Source: Nostoc sp. 'Peltigera membranacea cyanobiont' N6
GTDB taxonomy: Bacteria > Cyanobacteriota > Cyanobacteriia > Cyanobacteriales > Nostocaceae
Length of the DNA stretch: 64,000 nt
Assembly (NCBI RefSeq): GCF_002949735.1
Contig: NZ_CP026681.1
Location: 1,984,001-2,048,000 of the forward strand
Direction: 5' to 3'
A program made the translations under genes and the position numbers. Shown here piece by piece: positions 1 through 8,092 of the stretch. Under the pieces are notes generated by a model. The model did no database searches. It was not told the origin of the DNA and saw nothing but the letters and a program-made list of their open reading frames with translations. The number at the start of each line of letters is the position of its first letter. Position 1 is the stretch's first letter.

Positions 1-1398
1 GCTGGATTTAACCATCAGGATGAAGACGAAAGCCAAAAAAGCTTCTTAATGGCTGTGGGTGATGATGACCAAATTTTATACGAATGGAATGGTGCAAGTG
101 TTAAGTTTATTCGCGATTTCTGGAAAGATTACGACGTACTAAAAAAAGACGTAATTCCTTTAGTACAAAATTATCGCTCTCGCCCAACTATTGTTGAGTT
201 TGCTAATAGTTTTATCGAAAAGGCGATCGCTCCAATAAACCGACTCAAGGGAGTCAACGAAAGAATACAGGCTGTTAACACTCAGCAGCCCGGAAAAGTG
301 TTTTGGGGAGAGTATAGACATTTGTACGATGCGGCTGAGTGGATTACTGAAAAAATAGCCGAAATTTTGACTCGACCTGGTGAAATTCAAAAAGAAAAAA
401 TAGCAGTTTTGGCACATCGCTGGGAAGACCTGCGTTTTTTACAGCATGTTTTGCGAGATAGTTGGGGAAATGACCAAGATATTGCTTACCAGTTATACAA
501 CACACAAGATAATTTACGTCCTATCAAGAGTTGTGTCGGTCAAGCAGTCCTAAACCGATTACGGGAAAAACCTAATCTGCATGTTTCTAACCCCCAAGCC
601 CATCTTGAAGAATTACGCCAAGAATTGGGTTATAGCGATCGTGATGCTGCTTGGTCATCATTGCTACAGGCTTTGTCAGGTTGTTTACAGATGACACAAG
701 AGGATATGGCATACCTCTTAGAAGAAGCTCGTCCTGTACGACCTGGGCAAGTGATTCTATCCACCTTTCATAGTGCCAAAGGTTCAGAATTTAGTCACGT
801 TTTTGTGTTGGAAGATGGTTTTGTACATAAGAGTAAGCTAGAAAGTCGTGCTAGGGAGTTGTACGTAGGATTCACAAGAGCCAAGGAGGAATTATATATA
901 CTCTTCAGTAAGAATAAGGATTCAACACACCCAATATTATTGGATATTTTCAATAGTATGAACTCTCATCAACATATTCAGAATGTTCAGATAGCTCAAG
1001 TTAATTTACCCCCTAGTATTCGCTATCAATGGTTTCTAGATCCAAGAGACTTATATTTAAGCCAGCCGAACGTCACAAACCAATGTGGGCGTGAACGGAT
1101 AAAAGCTTATGCTCGTGAATGGGGACAACTTTACTTAATGCCTCAAAATAATGGTTATACTCCCTATGAAGTTTGCTGGAAAGATTTGAAAGATAATAAT
1201 GTTGTAGCTGTTCTCTCTAGAAGAGGAAAGGAGCAGCTACAGAAACATCTTAATGTCAATAAACATTTAGTTGTAAGCGGTCATACTATCTTTCGTGTTG
1301 AGCGAGATGATAAGTTTTTTCCAAATGCGGGTGAACAAGGACATGAGGATCACCACTATGTTGTTTTACCTTACTTTGAGGTAGAAGAAGCATTGTAA
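1..1398 (+). CDS. UvrD/Rep-like superfamily 1 helicase, 3' part
   Basis: The frame is open from base 1, so the true start lies outside the window; the first internal ATG is at 49. The first residues carry the motif GDDDQILYEWNGA, the SF1 helicase motif III region of UvrD-type enzymes. About 250 residues further is STFHSAKGSEF and then RARELYVGFTRAKEELYI, the UvrD_C motifs V and VI. The Walker A end is therefore missing only because the window begins here. These enzymes unwind DNA from 3' to 5' using ATP. The last ~120 residues have no family I recognise. Ordinary chromosomal repair or a plasmid/defence role are both possible. Confidence 0.85.
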   Translation, partial: AGFNHQDEDESQKSFLMAVGDDDQILYEWNGASVKFIRDFWKDYDVLKKDVIPLVQNYRSRPTIVEFANSFIEKAIAPINRLKGVNERIQAVNTQQPGKVFWGEYRHLYDAAEWITEKIAEILTRPGEIQKEKIAVLAHRWEDLRFLQHVLRDSWGNDQDIAYQLYNTQDNLRPIKSCVGQAVLNRLREKPNLHVSNPQAHLEELRQELGYSDRDAAWSSLLQALSGCLQMTQEDMAYLLEEARPVRPGQVILSTFHSAKGSEFSHVFVLEDGFVHKSKLESRARELYVGFTRAKEELYILFSKNKDSTHPILLDIFNSMNSHQHIQNVQIAQVNLPPSIRYQWFLDPRDLYLSQPNVTNQCGRERIKAYAREWGQLYLMPQNNGYTPYEVCWKDLKDNNVVAVLSRRGKEQLQKHLNVNKHLVVSGHTIFRVERDDKFFPNAGEQGHEDHHYVVLPYFEVEEAL

Positions 1399-1471
1399 TC
1401 AAGAAGTTATTTAAGACTTTGCGGTTTATTTGGGTTTAATTTCAAGCATTTTATTAGTAAGTTTGGTGACA

Positions 1472-1843
1472 TTACTGACTTTCCAGCCGGCTAATTTCTC
1501 CACTTTGAGAAATCCTAAATAGCACTTCCACCTGTGATTTGCGAGATATACCGCGTAGTATTGGTGGGATATTTCCTACTTCCCACATTTGTGCGATCGC
1601 AAATAGCCAAGACTGGATAATCTCAAGTTCAATTCCTTCTTGGATTATCCCTTGAGCTATGGTTTTACGGCGCTTTGTTGCCCTTTGATTCCCAATAGCA
1701 GGATTTTTCTTTTGGTCAATTCTTGACTGCATTGAGGTAGCTAGCTTGCGGAGAGCTTCTGCTTTTTCTAAGTTAGGAATATTGAAAATATCTAGTGATG
1801 AGTTATCCTCGTTGTAGGACAGATTCAGTAGAGATAATTGCAT
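1472..1843 (-). CDS. Hypothetical protein, 123 aa
   Basis: I do not recognise this family. The protein is soluble, with a basic central stretch (residues ~44-62, KK, RATKRRK) and a mostly helical look. Its start overlaps the end of the upstream 116-residue gene by 41 bases, and both lie at the tail of the minus-strand PRTRC/primase gene cluster, so it is probably co-transcribed with it. No signal peptide or membrane segment is visible. Being last in the cluster it may be a plasmid accessory gene; no function can be given. Confidence 0.55.
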   Translation of the reverse strand: MQLSLLNLSYNEDNSSLDIFNIPNLEKAEALRKLATSMQSRIDQKKNPAIGNQRATKRRKTIAQGIIQEGIELEIIQSWLFAIAQMWEVGNIPPILRGISRKSQVEVLFRISQSGEISRLESQ

Positions 1844-2153
1844 TGCTAGATTCCTTTAAATCTTTAACGGCGCATTTAAGAATTAGGGAGGTTGGTACAT
1901 TCCAAGTTTTTACCTCCCATTCAGTAGCTAATCGTTCTGAGTGACGGATCACTGCACTACTACATTTGTTTTTTCTTACAAGCCAATCTCTAAACTTTTC
2001 GGCTTGTTCTTTGGTATCGAACCCAAAATAGCTGGTTTTTCGGTTTCCCAAGGGATCAGTAATAGTTGCTACCCGGCGTGAGAGAATATTGAGCGTCCAA
2101 CCACCGTTAGAAGTGAGTTCGATTTTGGTGATATTTAATTCTGTTGGATTCAT
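1803..2153 (-). CDS. Hypothetical protein, 116 aa
   Basis: No recognised family. The N-terminal half has alternating strand-like segments (TLNILSRRVATITD, then KTSYFGFDTKEQAEKFRDWL), which resembles a small alpha/beta fold. The start ATG (2151-2153) overlaps the TGA of the upstream nuclease-like gene in an ATGA arrangement, so the two are likely translationally coupled. The C-terminus overlaps the next gene by 41 bases. Residues KTSYFGFDTKEQAEKF look like a plasmid 'fibre-like' DUF often seen in cyanobacteria, but that is only an impression. Confidence 0.6.
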   Translation of the reverse strand: MNPTELNITKIELTSNGGWTLNILSRRVATITDPLGNRKTSYFGFDTKEQAEKFRDWLVRKNKCSSAVIRHSERLATEWEVKTWNVPTSLILKCAVKDLKESSNAIISTESVLQRG

Positions 2154-2833
2154 AATTCCACTTCAGGAATTGCTGCTAAATATTCCGTAGTTGATATTTC
2201 TCTTGCCAGCCATTTATCATGTGCTTCTTGAGGAGTTATTTTATCGGCTAAATGTTTCTTTTCATTGTTGTCTCCTATAAAAGGAGCGAGTGTTTCTTCT
2301 AGCCGTTCTTTGAAAGCCAAATGTTTCTTTTCAGAGTAAGTAAACTCGTAGATACTATCAGTGTTGATGAACAAGTAAACTAGGCTTATTTGTTCTAATG
2401 GCATTCCAGTTCGTTCGTGAAGGAGAAATAATCTCAATTGGGTTTGCCACTTGCTCTCAAGAATTTCAAATTTAGGAGGTTTTTGAATTGTCCAGTCAAA
2501 CCCAATTACTTGATTTTCACCATAGATAATAAGGTCGCACTCACTATAGAGAAGAATATCGTGATATAAATATTGAAGTTGGGCGCTCCATTGTTTGTTT
2601 CCAGAAATGTTCAGAAAAGGTTTTACCTTATCGACCCAGTTATTAATTTGGGGGTATTCCTTTAAGAAAGGTTCGACTGCTAGCCCTAACCCAATTTGTT
2701 GCATGACGAGATGAAACTGACCTCCAGCAACTTCGGATTCACTTTTTACAGTGAGATTAGAATAATTTCTCGTCGATAAACACTCTGGATGATGTTCGGC
2801 TAGCTCAAGTGTTTTGTGATTGAATCGATTCAT
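2150..2833 (-). CDS. RecB/Cas4-like PD-(D/E)XK nuclease family protein
   Basis: The protein has the layout of RecB-type nucleases: a conserved Asp in SECDLIIY, then VIGFDWTIQKPP, then WQTQLRLFLL, matching the D...(D/E)xK...QxxxY pattern. The usual catalytic Lys of the DxK part reads Thr (DWT), so activity is uncertain. I chose the ATG at 2833 (MNRFNH) over a TTG five codons upstream. It ends in an ATGA overlap with the next gene and follows the ThiF-like gene after 60 bases, so it probably belongs to the PRTRC operon. Family call is from motif pattern only. Confidence 0.6.
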   Translation of the reverse strand: MNRFNHKTLELAEHHPECLSTRNYSNLTVKSESEVAGGQFHLVMQQIGLGLAVEPFLKEYPQINNWVDKVKPFLNISGNKQWSAQLQYLYHDILLYSECDLIIYGENQVIGFDWTIQKPPKFEILESKWQTQLRLFLLHERTGMPLEQISLVYLFINTDSIYEFTYSEKKHLAFKERLEETLAPFIGDNNEKKHLADKITPQEAHDKWLAREISTTEYLAAIPEVEL

Positions 2834-2895
2834 AAAAATATATCCCAAATTTGTTTTTCGGGATATATATGCGTGAGCTATTTGTGGTGATTTCT

Positions 2896-3735
2896 CTACG
2901 GTATATAGTATTTTTTCAGATTGTCGATACTTGCGTATAAACTTCGGGTTGACATTGCTTTGAGGTCAAAATAACTGGCGAACTTTTTCAACCCCCCAGT
3001 GAGGGTTAATTCTAGTAAGTACTGGGCTGCGATCGCACTCGTCATTTTATTGACAAATAGCGACTGATAATTTCGTGCTTGAATTTCCGCACATGAGAGG
3101 TTATTGTCAGTGAGTTCTTCCAGTTGAGGAACTAACAATTCCGGGTGAACCAGCGCCGGAGAGGGAAGATGTAACCAGAATTGAGGTTTGTCTGGGTTAT
3201 TGGCAGCTTGGACTATATCAAAATTAGAGTGCGTTCCAACTACTATTTGGCCGGAGTGGTTGCTGTTTCCACAATCCAGCCAAAATAGCGATGCTGGCTC
3301 CTTTGCGCTGTTTAGTTCGATAACTGAGTGAATTTTGCTCCTGGCGGCGCTGTTATCCACACAACCAATAATTACTGTTAGGGTGTTCCATGAATTGGTG
3401 GTGCGAATCATGTCTTCTTCAAACCAGTCGCAAATGGCTGTAATCTCAATTCCATACTTGGCGCTGCATCTTGCAGCCAGTGTTTGTACCTTTGGTAGCC
3501 CAATTTCAGCTTGTTGATAATTTTGGCGGCTGATATTCTTAAGTTCGACATTATCGCCATCGATGATCGTAAAGTTGATTTCTTTGCCCGTGCGCTGAAG
3601 TTGCAGGATAATTCGACATAAGTCTTCTGCAAGAAACCCCCCTGTTCCTCCTGCTCCCACTAGGATGAAGTTGATACGGGTATGATTGCGAGGTAAGACG
3701 GGTAAAGCTTGTTGGTAAGCAGTTAATTCGAGCAT
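2896..3735 (-). CDS. PRTRC system ThiF family (E1-like) protein
   Basis: The N-terminus carries the nucleotide-binding glycine loop LVGAGGTGGFLAEDLC (residues ~25-40) and then DGDNVELKNISRQN (~59-72), the ATP-binding signature of ThiF/MoeB/E1 enzymes that adenylate the C-terminus of ubiquitin-like proteins. GCVDNSAAR and WLDCGN follow as in this superfamily. At 279 residues it fits the PRTRC ThiF protein (ParB-Related, ThiF-Related Cassette). It overlaps the JAB gene upstream by 13 bases. The partners for this chemistry, an E2-like protein, a JAB peptidase and a beta-grasp protein, are encoded immediately upstream. The substrate is unknown. Confidence 0.9.
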   Translation of the reverse strand: MLELTAYQQALPVLPRNHTRINFILVGAGGTGGFLAEDLCRIILQLQRTGKEINFTIIDGDNVELKNISRQNYQQAEIGLPKVQTLAARCSAKYGIEITAICDWFEEDMIRTTNSWNTLTVIIGCVDNSAARSKIHSVIELNSAKEPASLFWLDCGNSNHSGQIVVGTHSNFDIVQAANNPDKPQFWLHLPSPALVHPELLVPQLEELTDNNLSCAEIQARNYQSLFVNKMTSAIAAQYLLELTLTGGLKKFASYFDLKAMSTRSLYASIDNLKKYYIP

Positions 3736-4319
3736 TTTACCTGTGGCGGAAGTTCAAATATGTGATTGGGGTTGATGTCGAAAAAGTGATTGTATATCCC
3801 GATGCGGGTGTATATTGTGGGAATGGTATTCAGTGTGCCGATGATCGCGAACACTCGAAATTTGCCTTTTTCTTCCTGATTGTCCGCAATTGAAGGGTAA
3901 GCAGCTAGAGTTCCATGACTGTGTATTTCCAATACCCCATCCGTATACCTTTTGTCAAGTGCGCTTTCTAAAGATAGGACGTGAGTAGAAGACGCAGTTT
4001 GCAGTGGCGTGTGACACCACCATTGGTTGCTTGTCACTCCCAGGTAGAATAGGATTTCCTGTTGGGGGTTGATACTGGCAGTATTGATAATATCGGTGAT
4101 TACAAGGCTTGGGACTTTTGGGACTTTCAGACGAAAGTAGGGTTCAAGGGGTTGGAGTCCAGCAACTTGAGTTTGAGTCACTTGCAAGCAAACCTCTAAC
4201 TCACGGCGGTGCGATCGCAAGAAAAGCCCATTTGCTGCCAGCCAGTATTCCTGAAGTTTTTGGCTGTAGGGAGGAAAATTATTACTTGTAGCGAGGTGAT
4301 AACCAATAAAGGGATTCAT
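3723..4319 (-). CDS. PRTRC system protein A (JAB/JAMM metallopeptidase)
   Basis: Residues ~131-146 read EIHSHGTLAAYPSIAD, a perfect JAMM zinc motif (HxHx7SxxD), as in JAB deubiquitinase-like peptidases. The 198-residue length and position between the E2-like and E1-like genes fit PRTRC protein A. In prokaryotic ubiquitin-like operons JAB proteins are predicted to cut the ubiquitin-like protein from precursors or targets (Iyer, Burroughs and Aravind analyses). The gene sits 2 bases after the B gene stop and overlaps the ThiF gene start by 13 bases, so it is firmly in the operon. Confidence 0.9.
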   Translation of the reverse strand: MNPFIGYHLATSNNFPPYSQKLQEYWLAANGLFLRSHRRELEVCLQVTQTQVAGLQPLEPYFRLKVPKVPSLVITDIINTASINPQQEILFYLGVTSNQWWCHTPLQTASSTHVLSLESALDKRYTDGVLEIHSHGTLAAYPSIADNQEEKGKFRVFAIIGTLNTIPTIYTRIGIYNHFFDINPNHIFELPPQVKCSN

Positions 4320-4321
4320 AG

Positions 4322-5044
4322 CTAACTGAACAGGTGGTTAATAATGTCTTCTGGGGTTGTGACTTTCCAGCTATGAACCGAAACAAGGTCACTTGAAGGG
4401 TAGGATTTGGGTTTAGACTCGTGCAATTTGATTAGCTGGTTGCAGATATTGTCGGGATGAGTTTTTGACTTGCCTTGGGACAAGTCTTTGTTAAAGGGTG
4501 ATTTCCAGAATAGATCCCAAGTTTGGCTTATAGTTGCAGCACTGCACATACCGGGAGAATTTCCCCCAAAGCAAATACCAGAGTCGTCCCAAACGTTAGG
4601 TAGAGGTGGCTTGTACAGTTGCGCGTCTGGTTTAAATACCCTCCCTTTAACTGCCCAGAGGTAATATTTACTACTGCATCCAGCAAAGAGGAATGCAGGC
4701 ATGGGGACAGTAATTACTTTTGTTTCCTGTCCCATAATTTGAATTTGATATTTTTGGGGAGAGTAAAACTGAATAATTGCCTCTCCCTCTGGATTTTTAC
4801 CCCACCAAATCGTGTTGCTAGAAAGCCATCCAGATGTAGCAGTTTTACTTGTGAAGGCTTTCTCGACTGCTTCAGGGGAAAGAAATTTGTACTTAGATTT
4901 TTTGCCTTCGTGTTCGACTAAAATAAACTGTCCTTTGAGGATAACTAACTGCGCTAGTAAATCATCTTGGGGAATATTTCCAAGCAAAATTTGCGATATA
5001 CTTTCTAAGTTAATTATTGGTAAGATATTTGTATCTACATTCAT
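4322..5044 (-). CDS. PRTRC system protein B (E2-like)
   Basis: Recognised by the run of conserved features of PRTRC B: SGWLSSNTIWWG, VPMPAFLFAG, YYLWAVKG and PPLPNVWDDSGICFGG (with the Cys that family members retain). Iyer and colleagues linked such proteins to an E2-like fold. I chose ATG 5044 (MNVDTN), which gives an ATGA overlap with the stop of the upstream gene, over a TTG seven codons earlier. Length about 240 residues is typical. It would act between the E1-like and the ubiquitin-like protein; that role is a prediction from fold and gene order. Confidence 0.8.
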   Translation of the reverse strand: MNVDTNILPIINLESISQILLGNIPQDDLLAQLVILKGQFILVEHEGKKSKYKFLSPEAVEKAFTSKTATSGWLSSNTIWWGKNPEGEAIIQFYSPQKYQIQIMGQETKVITVPMPAFLFAGCSSKYYLWAVKGRVFKPDAQLYKPPLPNVWDDSGICFGGNSPGMCSAATISQTWDLFWKSPFNKDLSQGKSKTHPDNICNQLIKLHESKPKSYPSSDLVSVHSWKVTTPEDIINHLFS

Positions 5045-5769
5045 GATTTTGATGCTTGATTCCAAATTTTGACTGCTGCTTTCCGAGCAGGAAGGGATGT
5101 TTCTAGCAAGTGGGTAAGCTTATTTGATTTTTCCATCATCGAGACGGCTTCTTTCCACTTTTGACTGAGAAACATAATATTTTCATAAGTCCATTCCAGC
5201 CAATCGCTTGTTTCAGACGTAACATCTAGCCAGATATTTTCAGTCGAGTAATCTATAATTCGTATGGCTATATCTAAATATTGAAGATGACTTTTGTAAC
5301 GACGGCATAAATTGACAAGTTTATTGAAGTAAATTTCTTCTGCTAGAGCAATGTAATCAGGAGTAAAACCAAAATTTAGTTCCCATTGGCTTATATTGTA
5401 CCCTTGCCCCATCAACGACAGTAGGAACTTTTCTGAGTATTCTAGTTCCTCGAAATCTTCATGCCACCATTCAACTTTTTGTGGTGATACAGGAATACTA
5501 TTATGTTCAGGACTAAACTCAATCTCATCGATATATTCTATTGGGAATAGATGATCATTCACCAATTGAATAAATTCAATTTCTCTATCCATGTAAGCAC
5601 TTGTTGGATGTGATTGTTTATCAATAGGAATGGTTGATTCTAGCCATTGTTCTGGGAATATTTTTTGATACAAGCTTAAAAGATTTACTCGTTCGGAGAG
5701 ATTTTCTAGGTAGATAATTGCTGTTAAACAAGTAACGGGTATTTTGAATGATTGTATGTTCGTAAGCAT
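5041..5769 (-). CDS. Probable PRTRC system protein F
   Basis: The 242-residue sequence has no motif I can tie to a fold; it is acidic and helical in its second half (e.g. LAEEIYFNKLVNLCRRYKSHLQYLDIA). The call rests on its place: in PRTRC cassettes the order is E, C, F, B, A, ThiF, and this gene lies exactly between C and B, with an ATGA overlap to B. A small hairpin (AGCCGC/GCGGCT) lies in the 43-base gap upstream. Function of F proteins is not known. Confidence 0.55.
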   Translation of the reverse strand: MLTNIQSFKIPVTCLTAIIYLENLSERVNLLSLYQKIFPEQWLESTIPIDKQSHPTSAYMDREIEFIQLVNDHLFPIEYIDEIEFSPEHNSIPVSPQKVEWWHEDFEELEYSEKFLLSLMGQGYNISQWELNFGFTPDYIALAEEIYFNKLVNLCRRYKSHLQYLDIAIRIIDYSTENIWLDVTSETSDWLEWTYENIMFLSQKWKEAVSMMEKSNKLTHLLETSLPARKAAVKIWNQASKS

Positions 5770-5812
5770 AATTAATCAGCCGCCATAACTCATAGCGGCT
5801 ATAAATTTGTTA

Positions 5813-6235
5813 TTACAGTACGGGATATTTACTCGTGGCAGCAGGTTGATGCTTAAGGCTTCGAGTTACTTTTTCGATGTAGGTTTCCCAATTTTGACCG
5901 AGCTTGATAGCTTTTTCTATCTCAGGTTGTAGGGTAATTAAATTTTCGAGACTAATTTGATTTTTTATCTCCAGAAGCTTTATCTGCCACCCTAACTTTA
6001 GTGCAGGATTTATTTCTTCAGAACTATTTTTCAATTCTCTGAATTGACTTCCCTTAGTACCTGCTTTTTTTACCAAACGAATTGAAACTGTATCATCAGT
6101 TGTTTGTCGTTCAATTTCGGCATTAGCATATTCTGGAAAGTAGACGCTAATGGCTGTTTTGAGAGTGTTGTCATCTTGGGCGATCGCCTCATCAAGAGGA
6201 ATTTCTTGTCCTTCAATAATCGCAATGTATTTCAT
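5813..6235 (-). CDS. PRTRC system protein C, extended (ubiquitin-like)
   Basis: The first ~65 residues (MKYIAIIEGQEIPLDEA... VYFPEYANAEIE ... VSIRLVKKAGTKGS) match the PRTRC C pattern: a short beta-grasp domain with a strand, 'A..YPEL..AEI' helix turn, and closing strand. PRTRC C is usually about 65-75 residues and is taken as the ubiquitin-like partner of the cassette. Here another ~75 residues follow, helical and without a terminal GG, so a processed form or a fusion is possible. It lies 5 bases downstream of the E gene. Family call is by pattern and context. Confidence 0.75.
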   Translation of the reverse strand: MKYIAIIEGQEIPLDEAIAQDDNTLKTAISVYFPEYANAEIERQTTDDTVSIRLVKKAGTKGSQFRELKNSSEEINPALKLGWQIKLLEIKNQISLENLITLQPEIEKAIKLGQNWETYIEKVTRSLKHQPAATSKYPVL

Positions 6236-6240
6236 GGTAA

Positions 6241-6735
6241 TTAAAATAGTGACAGTTGGTTGCTAGGCGCAGGTGTTTTGTCTTTATCTTCAGACAGGTT
6301 ACGCTTTTGTACTTGTCTTGATTGTTCCTGTCGATTCTGATGTATAGTCTGCTTTTCCATCCTTTGCTTGCAGATATCTAACATCTCTGGGAGAGATTTT
6401 TCTAAATCCTGTAGCAAGTTATTTATGACAGGATGAGATGTTATCTCAGTAACGTTAATTATCTTAATAATTGGAGGTGCGCCTTTGATTCCAATTGAGA
6501 CAATTACTGTTTCAGAATTTGGTATTAACTGAATGGTTATTAAGGTGGTTTTTGTGTCAGAATTGCGTACATCTATCTAGATAGATGAATCTTGGTTTAT
6601 AACTTCAGTGTTTACTAATTCATCTACTGTTTCTTCTAAATCGCTATTCTCCTGAATATCAGGATTAAAATCTCTACTGCTGTAACTGTCTTCAAGGTTA
6701 GTTACATTCTCGTCAGGTAATATTTGACTGCTCAT
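6241..6735 (-). pseudogene. PRTRC system protein E, split by an in-frame amber codon
   Basis: Reading down from ATG 6735 gives 52 codons (MSSQILPDENVTNLE...) and then TAG at 6577-6579. The same frame then stays open for another 111 codons to TAA at 6241, including strand-rich TLITIQLIPNSETVIVSIGI and ending NQLSLF. No good start follows the amber codon. The amber lies inside a perfect 18-bp palindrome, 6570-6587. Position directly upstream of C matches PRTRC E. It may be a decayed gene, a sequencing artefact or a read-through site. The 5' end is 2 bases after the primase stop. Confidence 0.6.
6570..6587. repeat. Perfect 18-bp palindrome with central XbaI-type core
   Basis: CATCTATCTAGATAGATG is its own reverse complement. 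It lies inside the PRTRC E frame and creates the in-frame TAG. Such a palindrome could be an operator for a dimeric protein (ParB-like proteins travel with PRTRC), or a chance result of decay. Seen directly; meaning inferred. Confidence 0.7.
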
Positions 6736-6737
6736 GA

Positions 6738-7991
6738 TTAAGAGAGATTGGCTAATCTAAATAAGGTGCGGATAGTAATACCTGTCTTGTTAAAAGACTG
6801 CCATTTGTAGGCGCATTCGCCTGATTTGTACTTAGGAGAAAGTTGGCTCCAAGTGTCCCATGCTTTAAATAAAATGGGACTGACACTATGAAGTGCCATC
6901 CCGACTTGAATCCACGAGTGGTAATCATCTGCAAATCGAGGGTGTATGACTTCGAGTAGTACAAGTGCGGTTTGGATATTTGTCTCGATTGAGGGAATTA
7001 AATGAGCGTATCTGTCTACCCCATATCTGCGGTTATATTTTTCTTGGGGTAGGTTAAACTTCCTTGTTTTTTCCTGTTTGGCAAGCATCTGAGCAATTAC
7101 CCAGTCGGGGGCTATTTCTATTTGGCGCTCAGATGGACTACAGCCAGGAAGCCATCTGTAATTTCTGCCCTCTGGGTGAAAGGAAGGGGGAAGGATTGAG
7201 GCTAGGTTTTTGCCTCGAAACTCCAGGTGTTCGTCCTTCCCAGTTTTGATTTTGCGAGATTTTACCTCCCAAGCTTTTGAATTTGGGATGAGGTATAAGC
7301 GCTGGCTCCGATATTTCCTTCCAGAGGTAAATGCAATTGTGGGAGGAAGGTATTTTTGAGCGCGATCGTGTAACGACTCCGTAGGAGTATCGCGTGCTTC
7401 GACGGGTGTTAGCTGGTTAAGTTCTTCTGGTTCTGTATGTTCGTTAATTTGGATAATTTGTCGCCAGGATGTTTCCCCGTCGCAGTCAATAGCTACTAAA
7501 TATCCTTGAGGATGATTGGAACTAATAACCGGGTTATCTAATTTAATCAGAATATCTGGTAAGTAATGGCATTGTTTGGAAATTACCTCTCGTGCATAAT
7601 TGATTAGCCAATACTCGGCTTCTTTTAAGAGAGCTTTTGATTCGAGATTTTGGCACACTTCATCGTAAACTTTAGACATTAAATATGCCCTTTGTTCAAA
7701 AACCATTCCATTAGTTCGCATTTTTAAGTCTGATGGATAAGTAATTATTAAATCAGTAAGTTCATCGCTGATTTTTGGAAGAGGATATTTATCATTTTCT
7801 TGCTCTTTTGGATGGGATATTTTTACTTCATATCCTAGATTGACAGCATGATTGATAATAAAATCGATGCTATTAGACTCAACAAAATCTCCTAACTTAA
7901 AATCTGTTTCTAGGAGGAGATATGTTGGTGCATGGAGAATTTGAAACCGTTTAGGGTTTTGACTTGAATCCGCTAATAGTTCGATGTACAT
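6738..7991 (-). CDS. Prim-pol primase with PriCT-2 C-terminal domain
   Basis: The middle of the protein has the archaeo-eukaryotic primase signs: VAIDCDGE (acidic metal-binding strand, ~165-172), TSGRKYRSQRLYLIP, and LEFRGKNLASILPPSFHPEGRNYRW, the RxG...PPSxHPxG block of bifunctional prim-pols. The last ~70 residues (DDYHSWIQVGMALHSV ... KYKSGECAYKWQSF ... ITIRTLFRLA) match PriCT-2. Such proteins start replication of plasmids and phages by making primers and short DNA. At 417 residues it lacks a fused helicase domain. It heads the PRTRC operon, with E starting 2 bases later; likely the plasmid replication protein. Confidence 0.8.
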   Translation of the reverse strand: MYIELLADSSQNPKRFQILHAPTYLLLETDFKLGDFVESNSIDFIINHAVNLGYEVKISHPKEQENDKYPLPKISDELTDLIITYPSDLKMRTNGMVFEQRAYLMSKVYDEVCQNLESKALLKEAEYWLINYAREVISKQCHYLPDILIKLDNPVISSNHPQGYLVAIDCDGETSWRQIIQINEHTEPEELNQLTPVEARDTPTESLHDRAQKYLPPTIAFTSGRKYRSQRLYLIPNSKAWEVKSRKIKTGKDEHLEFRGKNLASILPPSFHPEGRNYRWLPGCSPSERQIEIAPDWVIAQMLAKQEKTRKFNLPQEKYNRRYGVDRYAHLIPSIETNIQTALVLLEVIHPRFADDYHSWIQVGMALHSVSPILFKAWDTWSQLSPKYKSGECAYKWQSFNKTGITIRTLFRLANLS

Positions 7992-8055
7992 TGCTTATTC
8001 TCACAAATTTTCATAAATCTTGTGCGTAAGCGATGTATGTGGTTTAATTACTGAA

Positions 8056-8090
8056 AAGATAATCCTACCCAAGATGGGTAGGATTATCTT
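8056..8090 (-). terminator. Rho-independent terminator of the split helicase
   Basis: Two perfect 15-base arms (AAGATAATCCTACCC and its complement) flank a 5-base loop. On the minus strand the hairpin is followed by TTTT. It lies 2 bases past the stop of the helicase 3' part, and separates it from the primase/PRTRC operon. Confidence 0.85.
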
Positions 8091-8092
8091 AA

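Noticed and set aside
6570..6587. Palindrome as a restriction or IS footprint
   Set aside because: No flanking duplication or further repeat was seen; it stays reported only as a palindrome.
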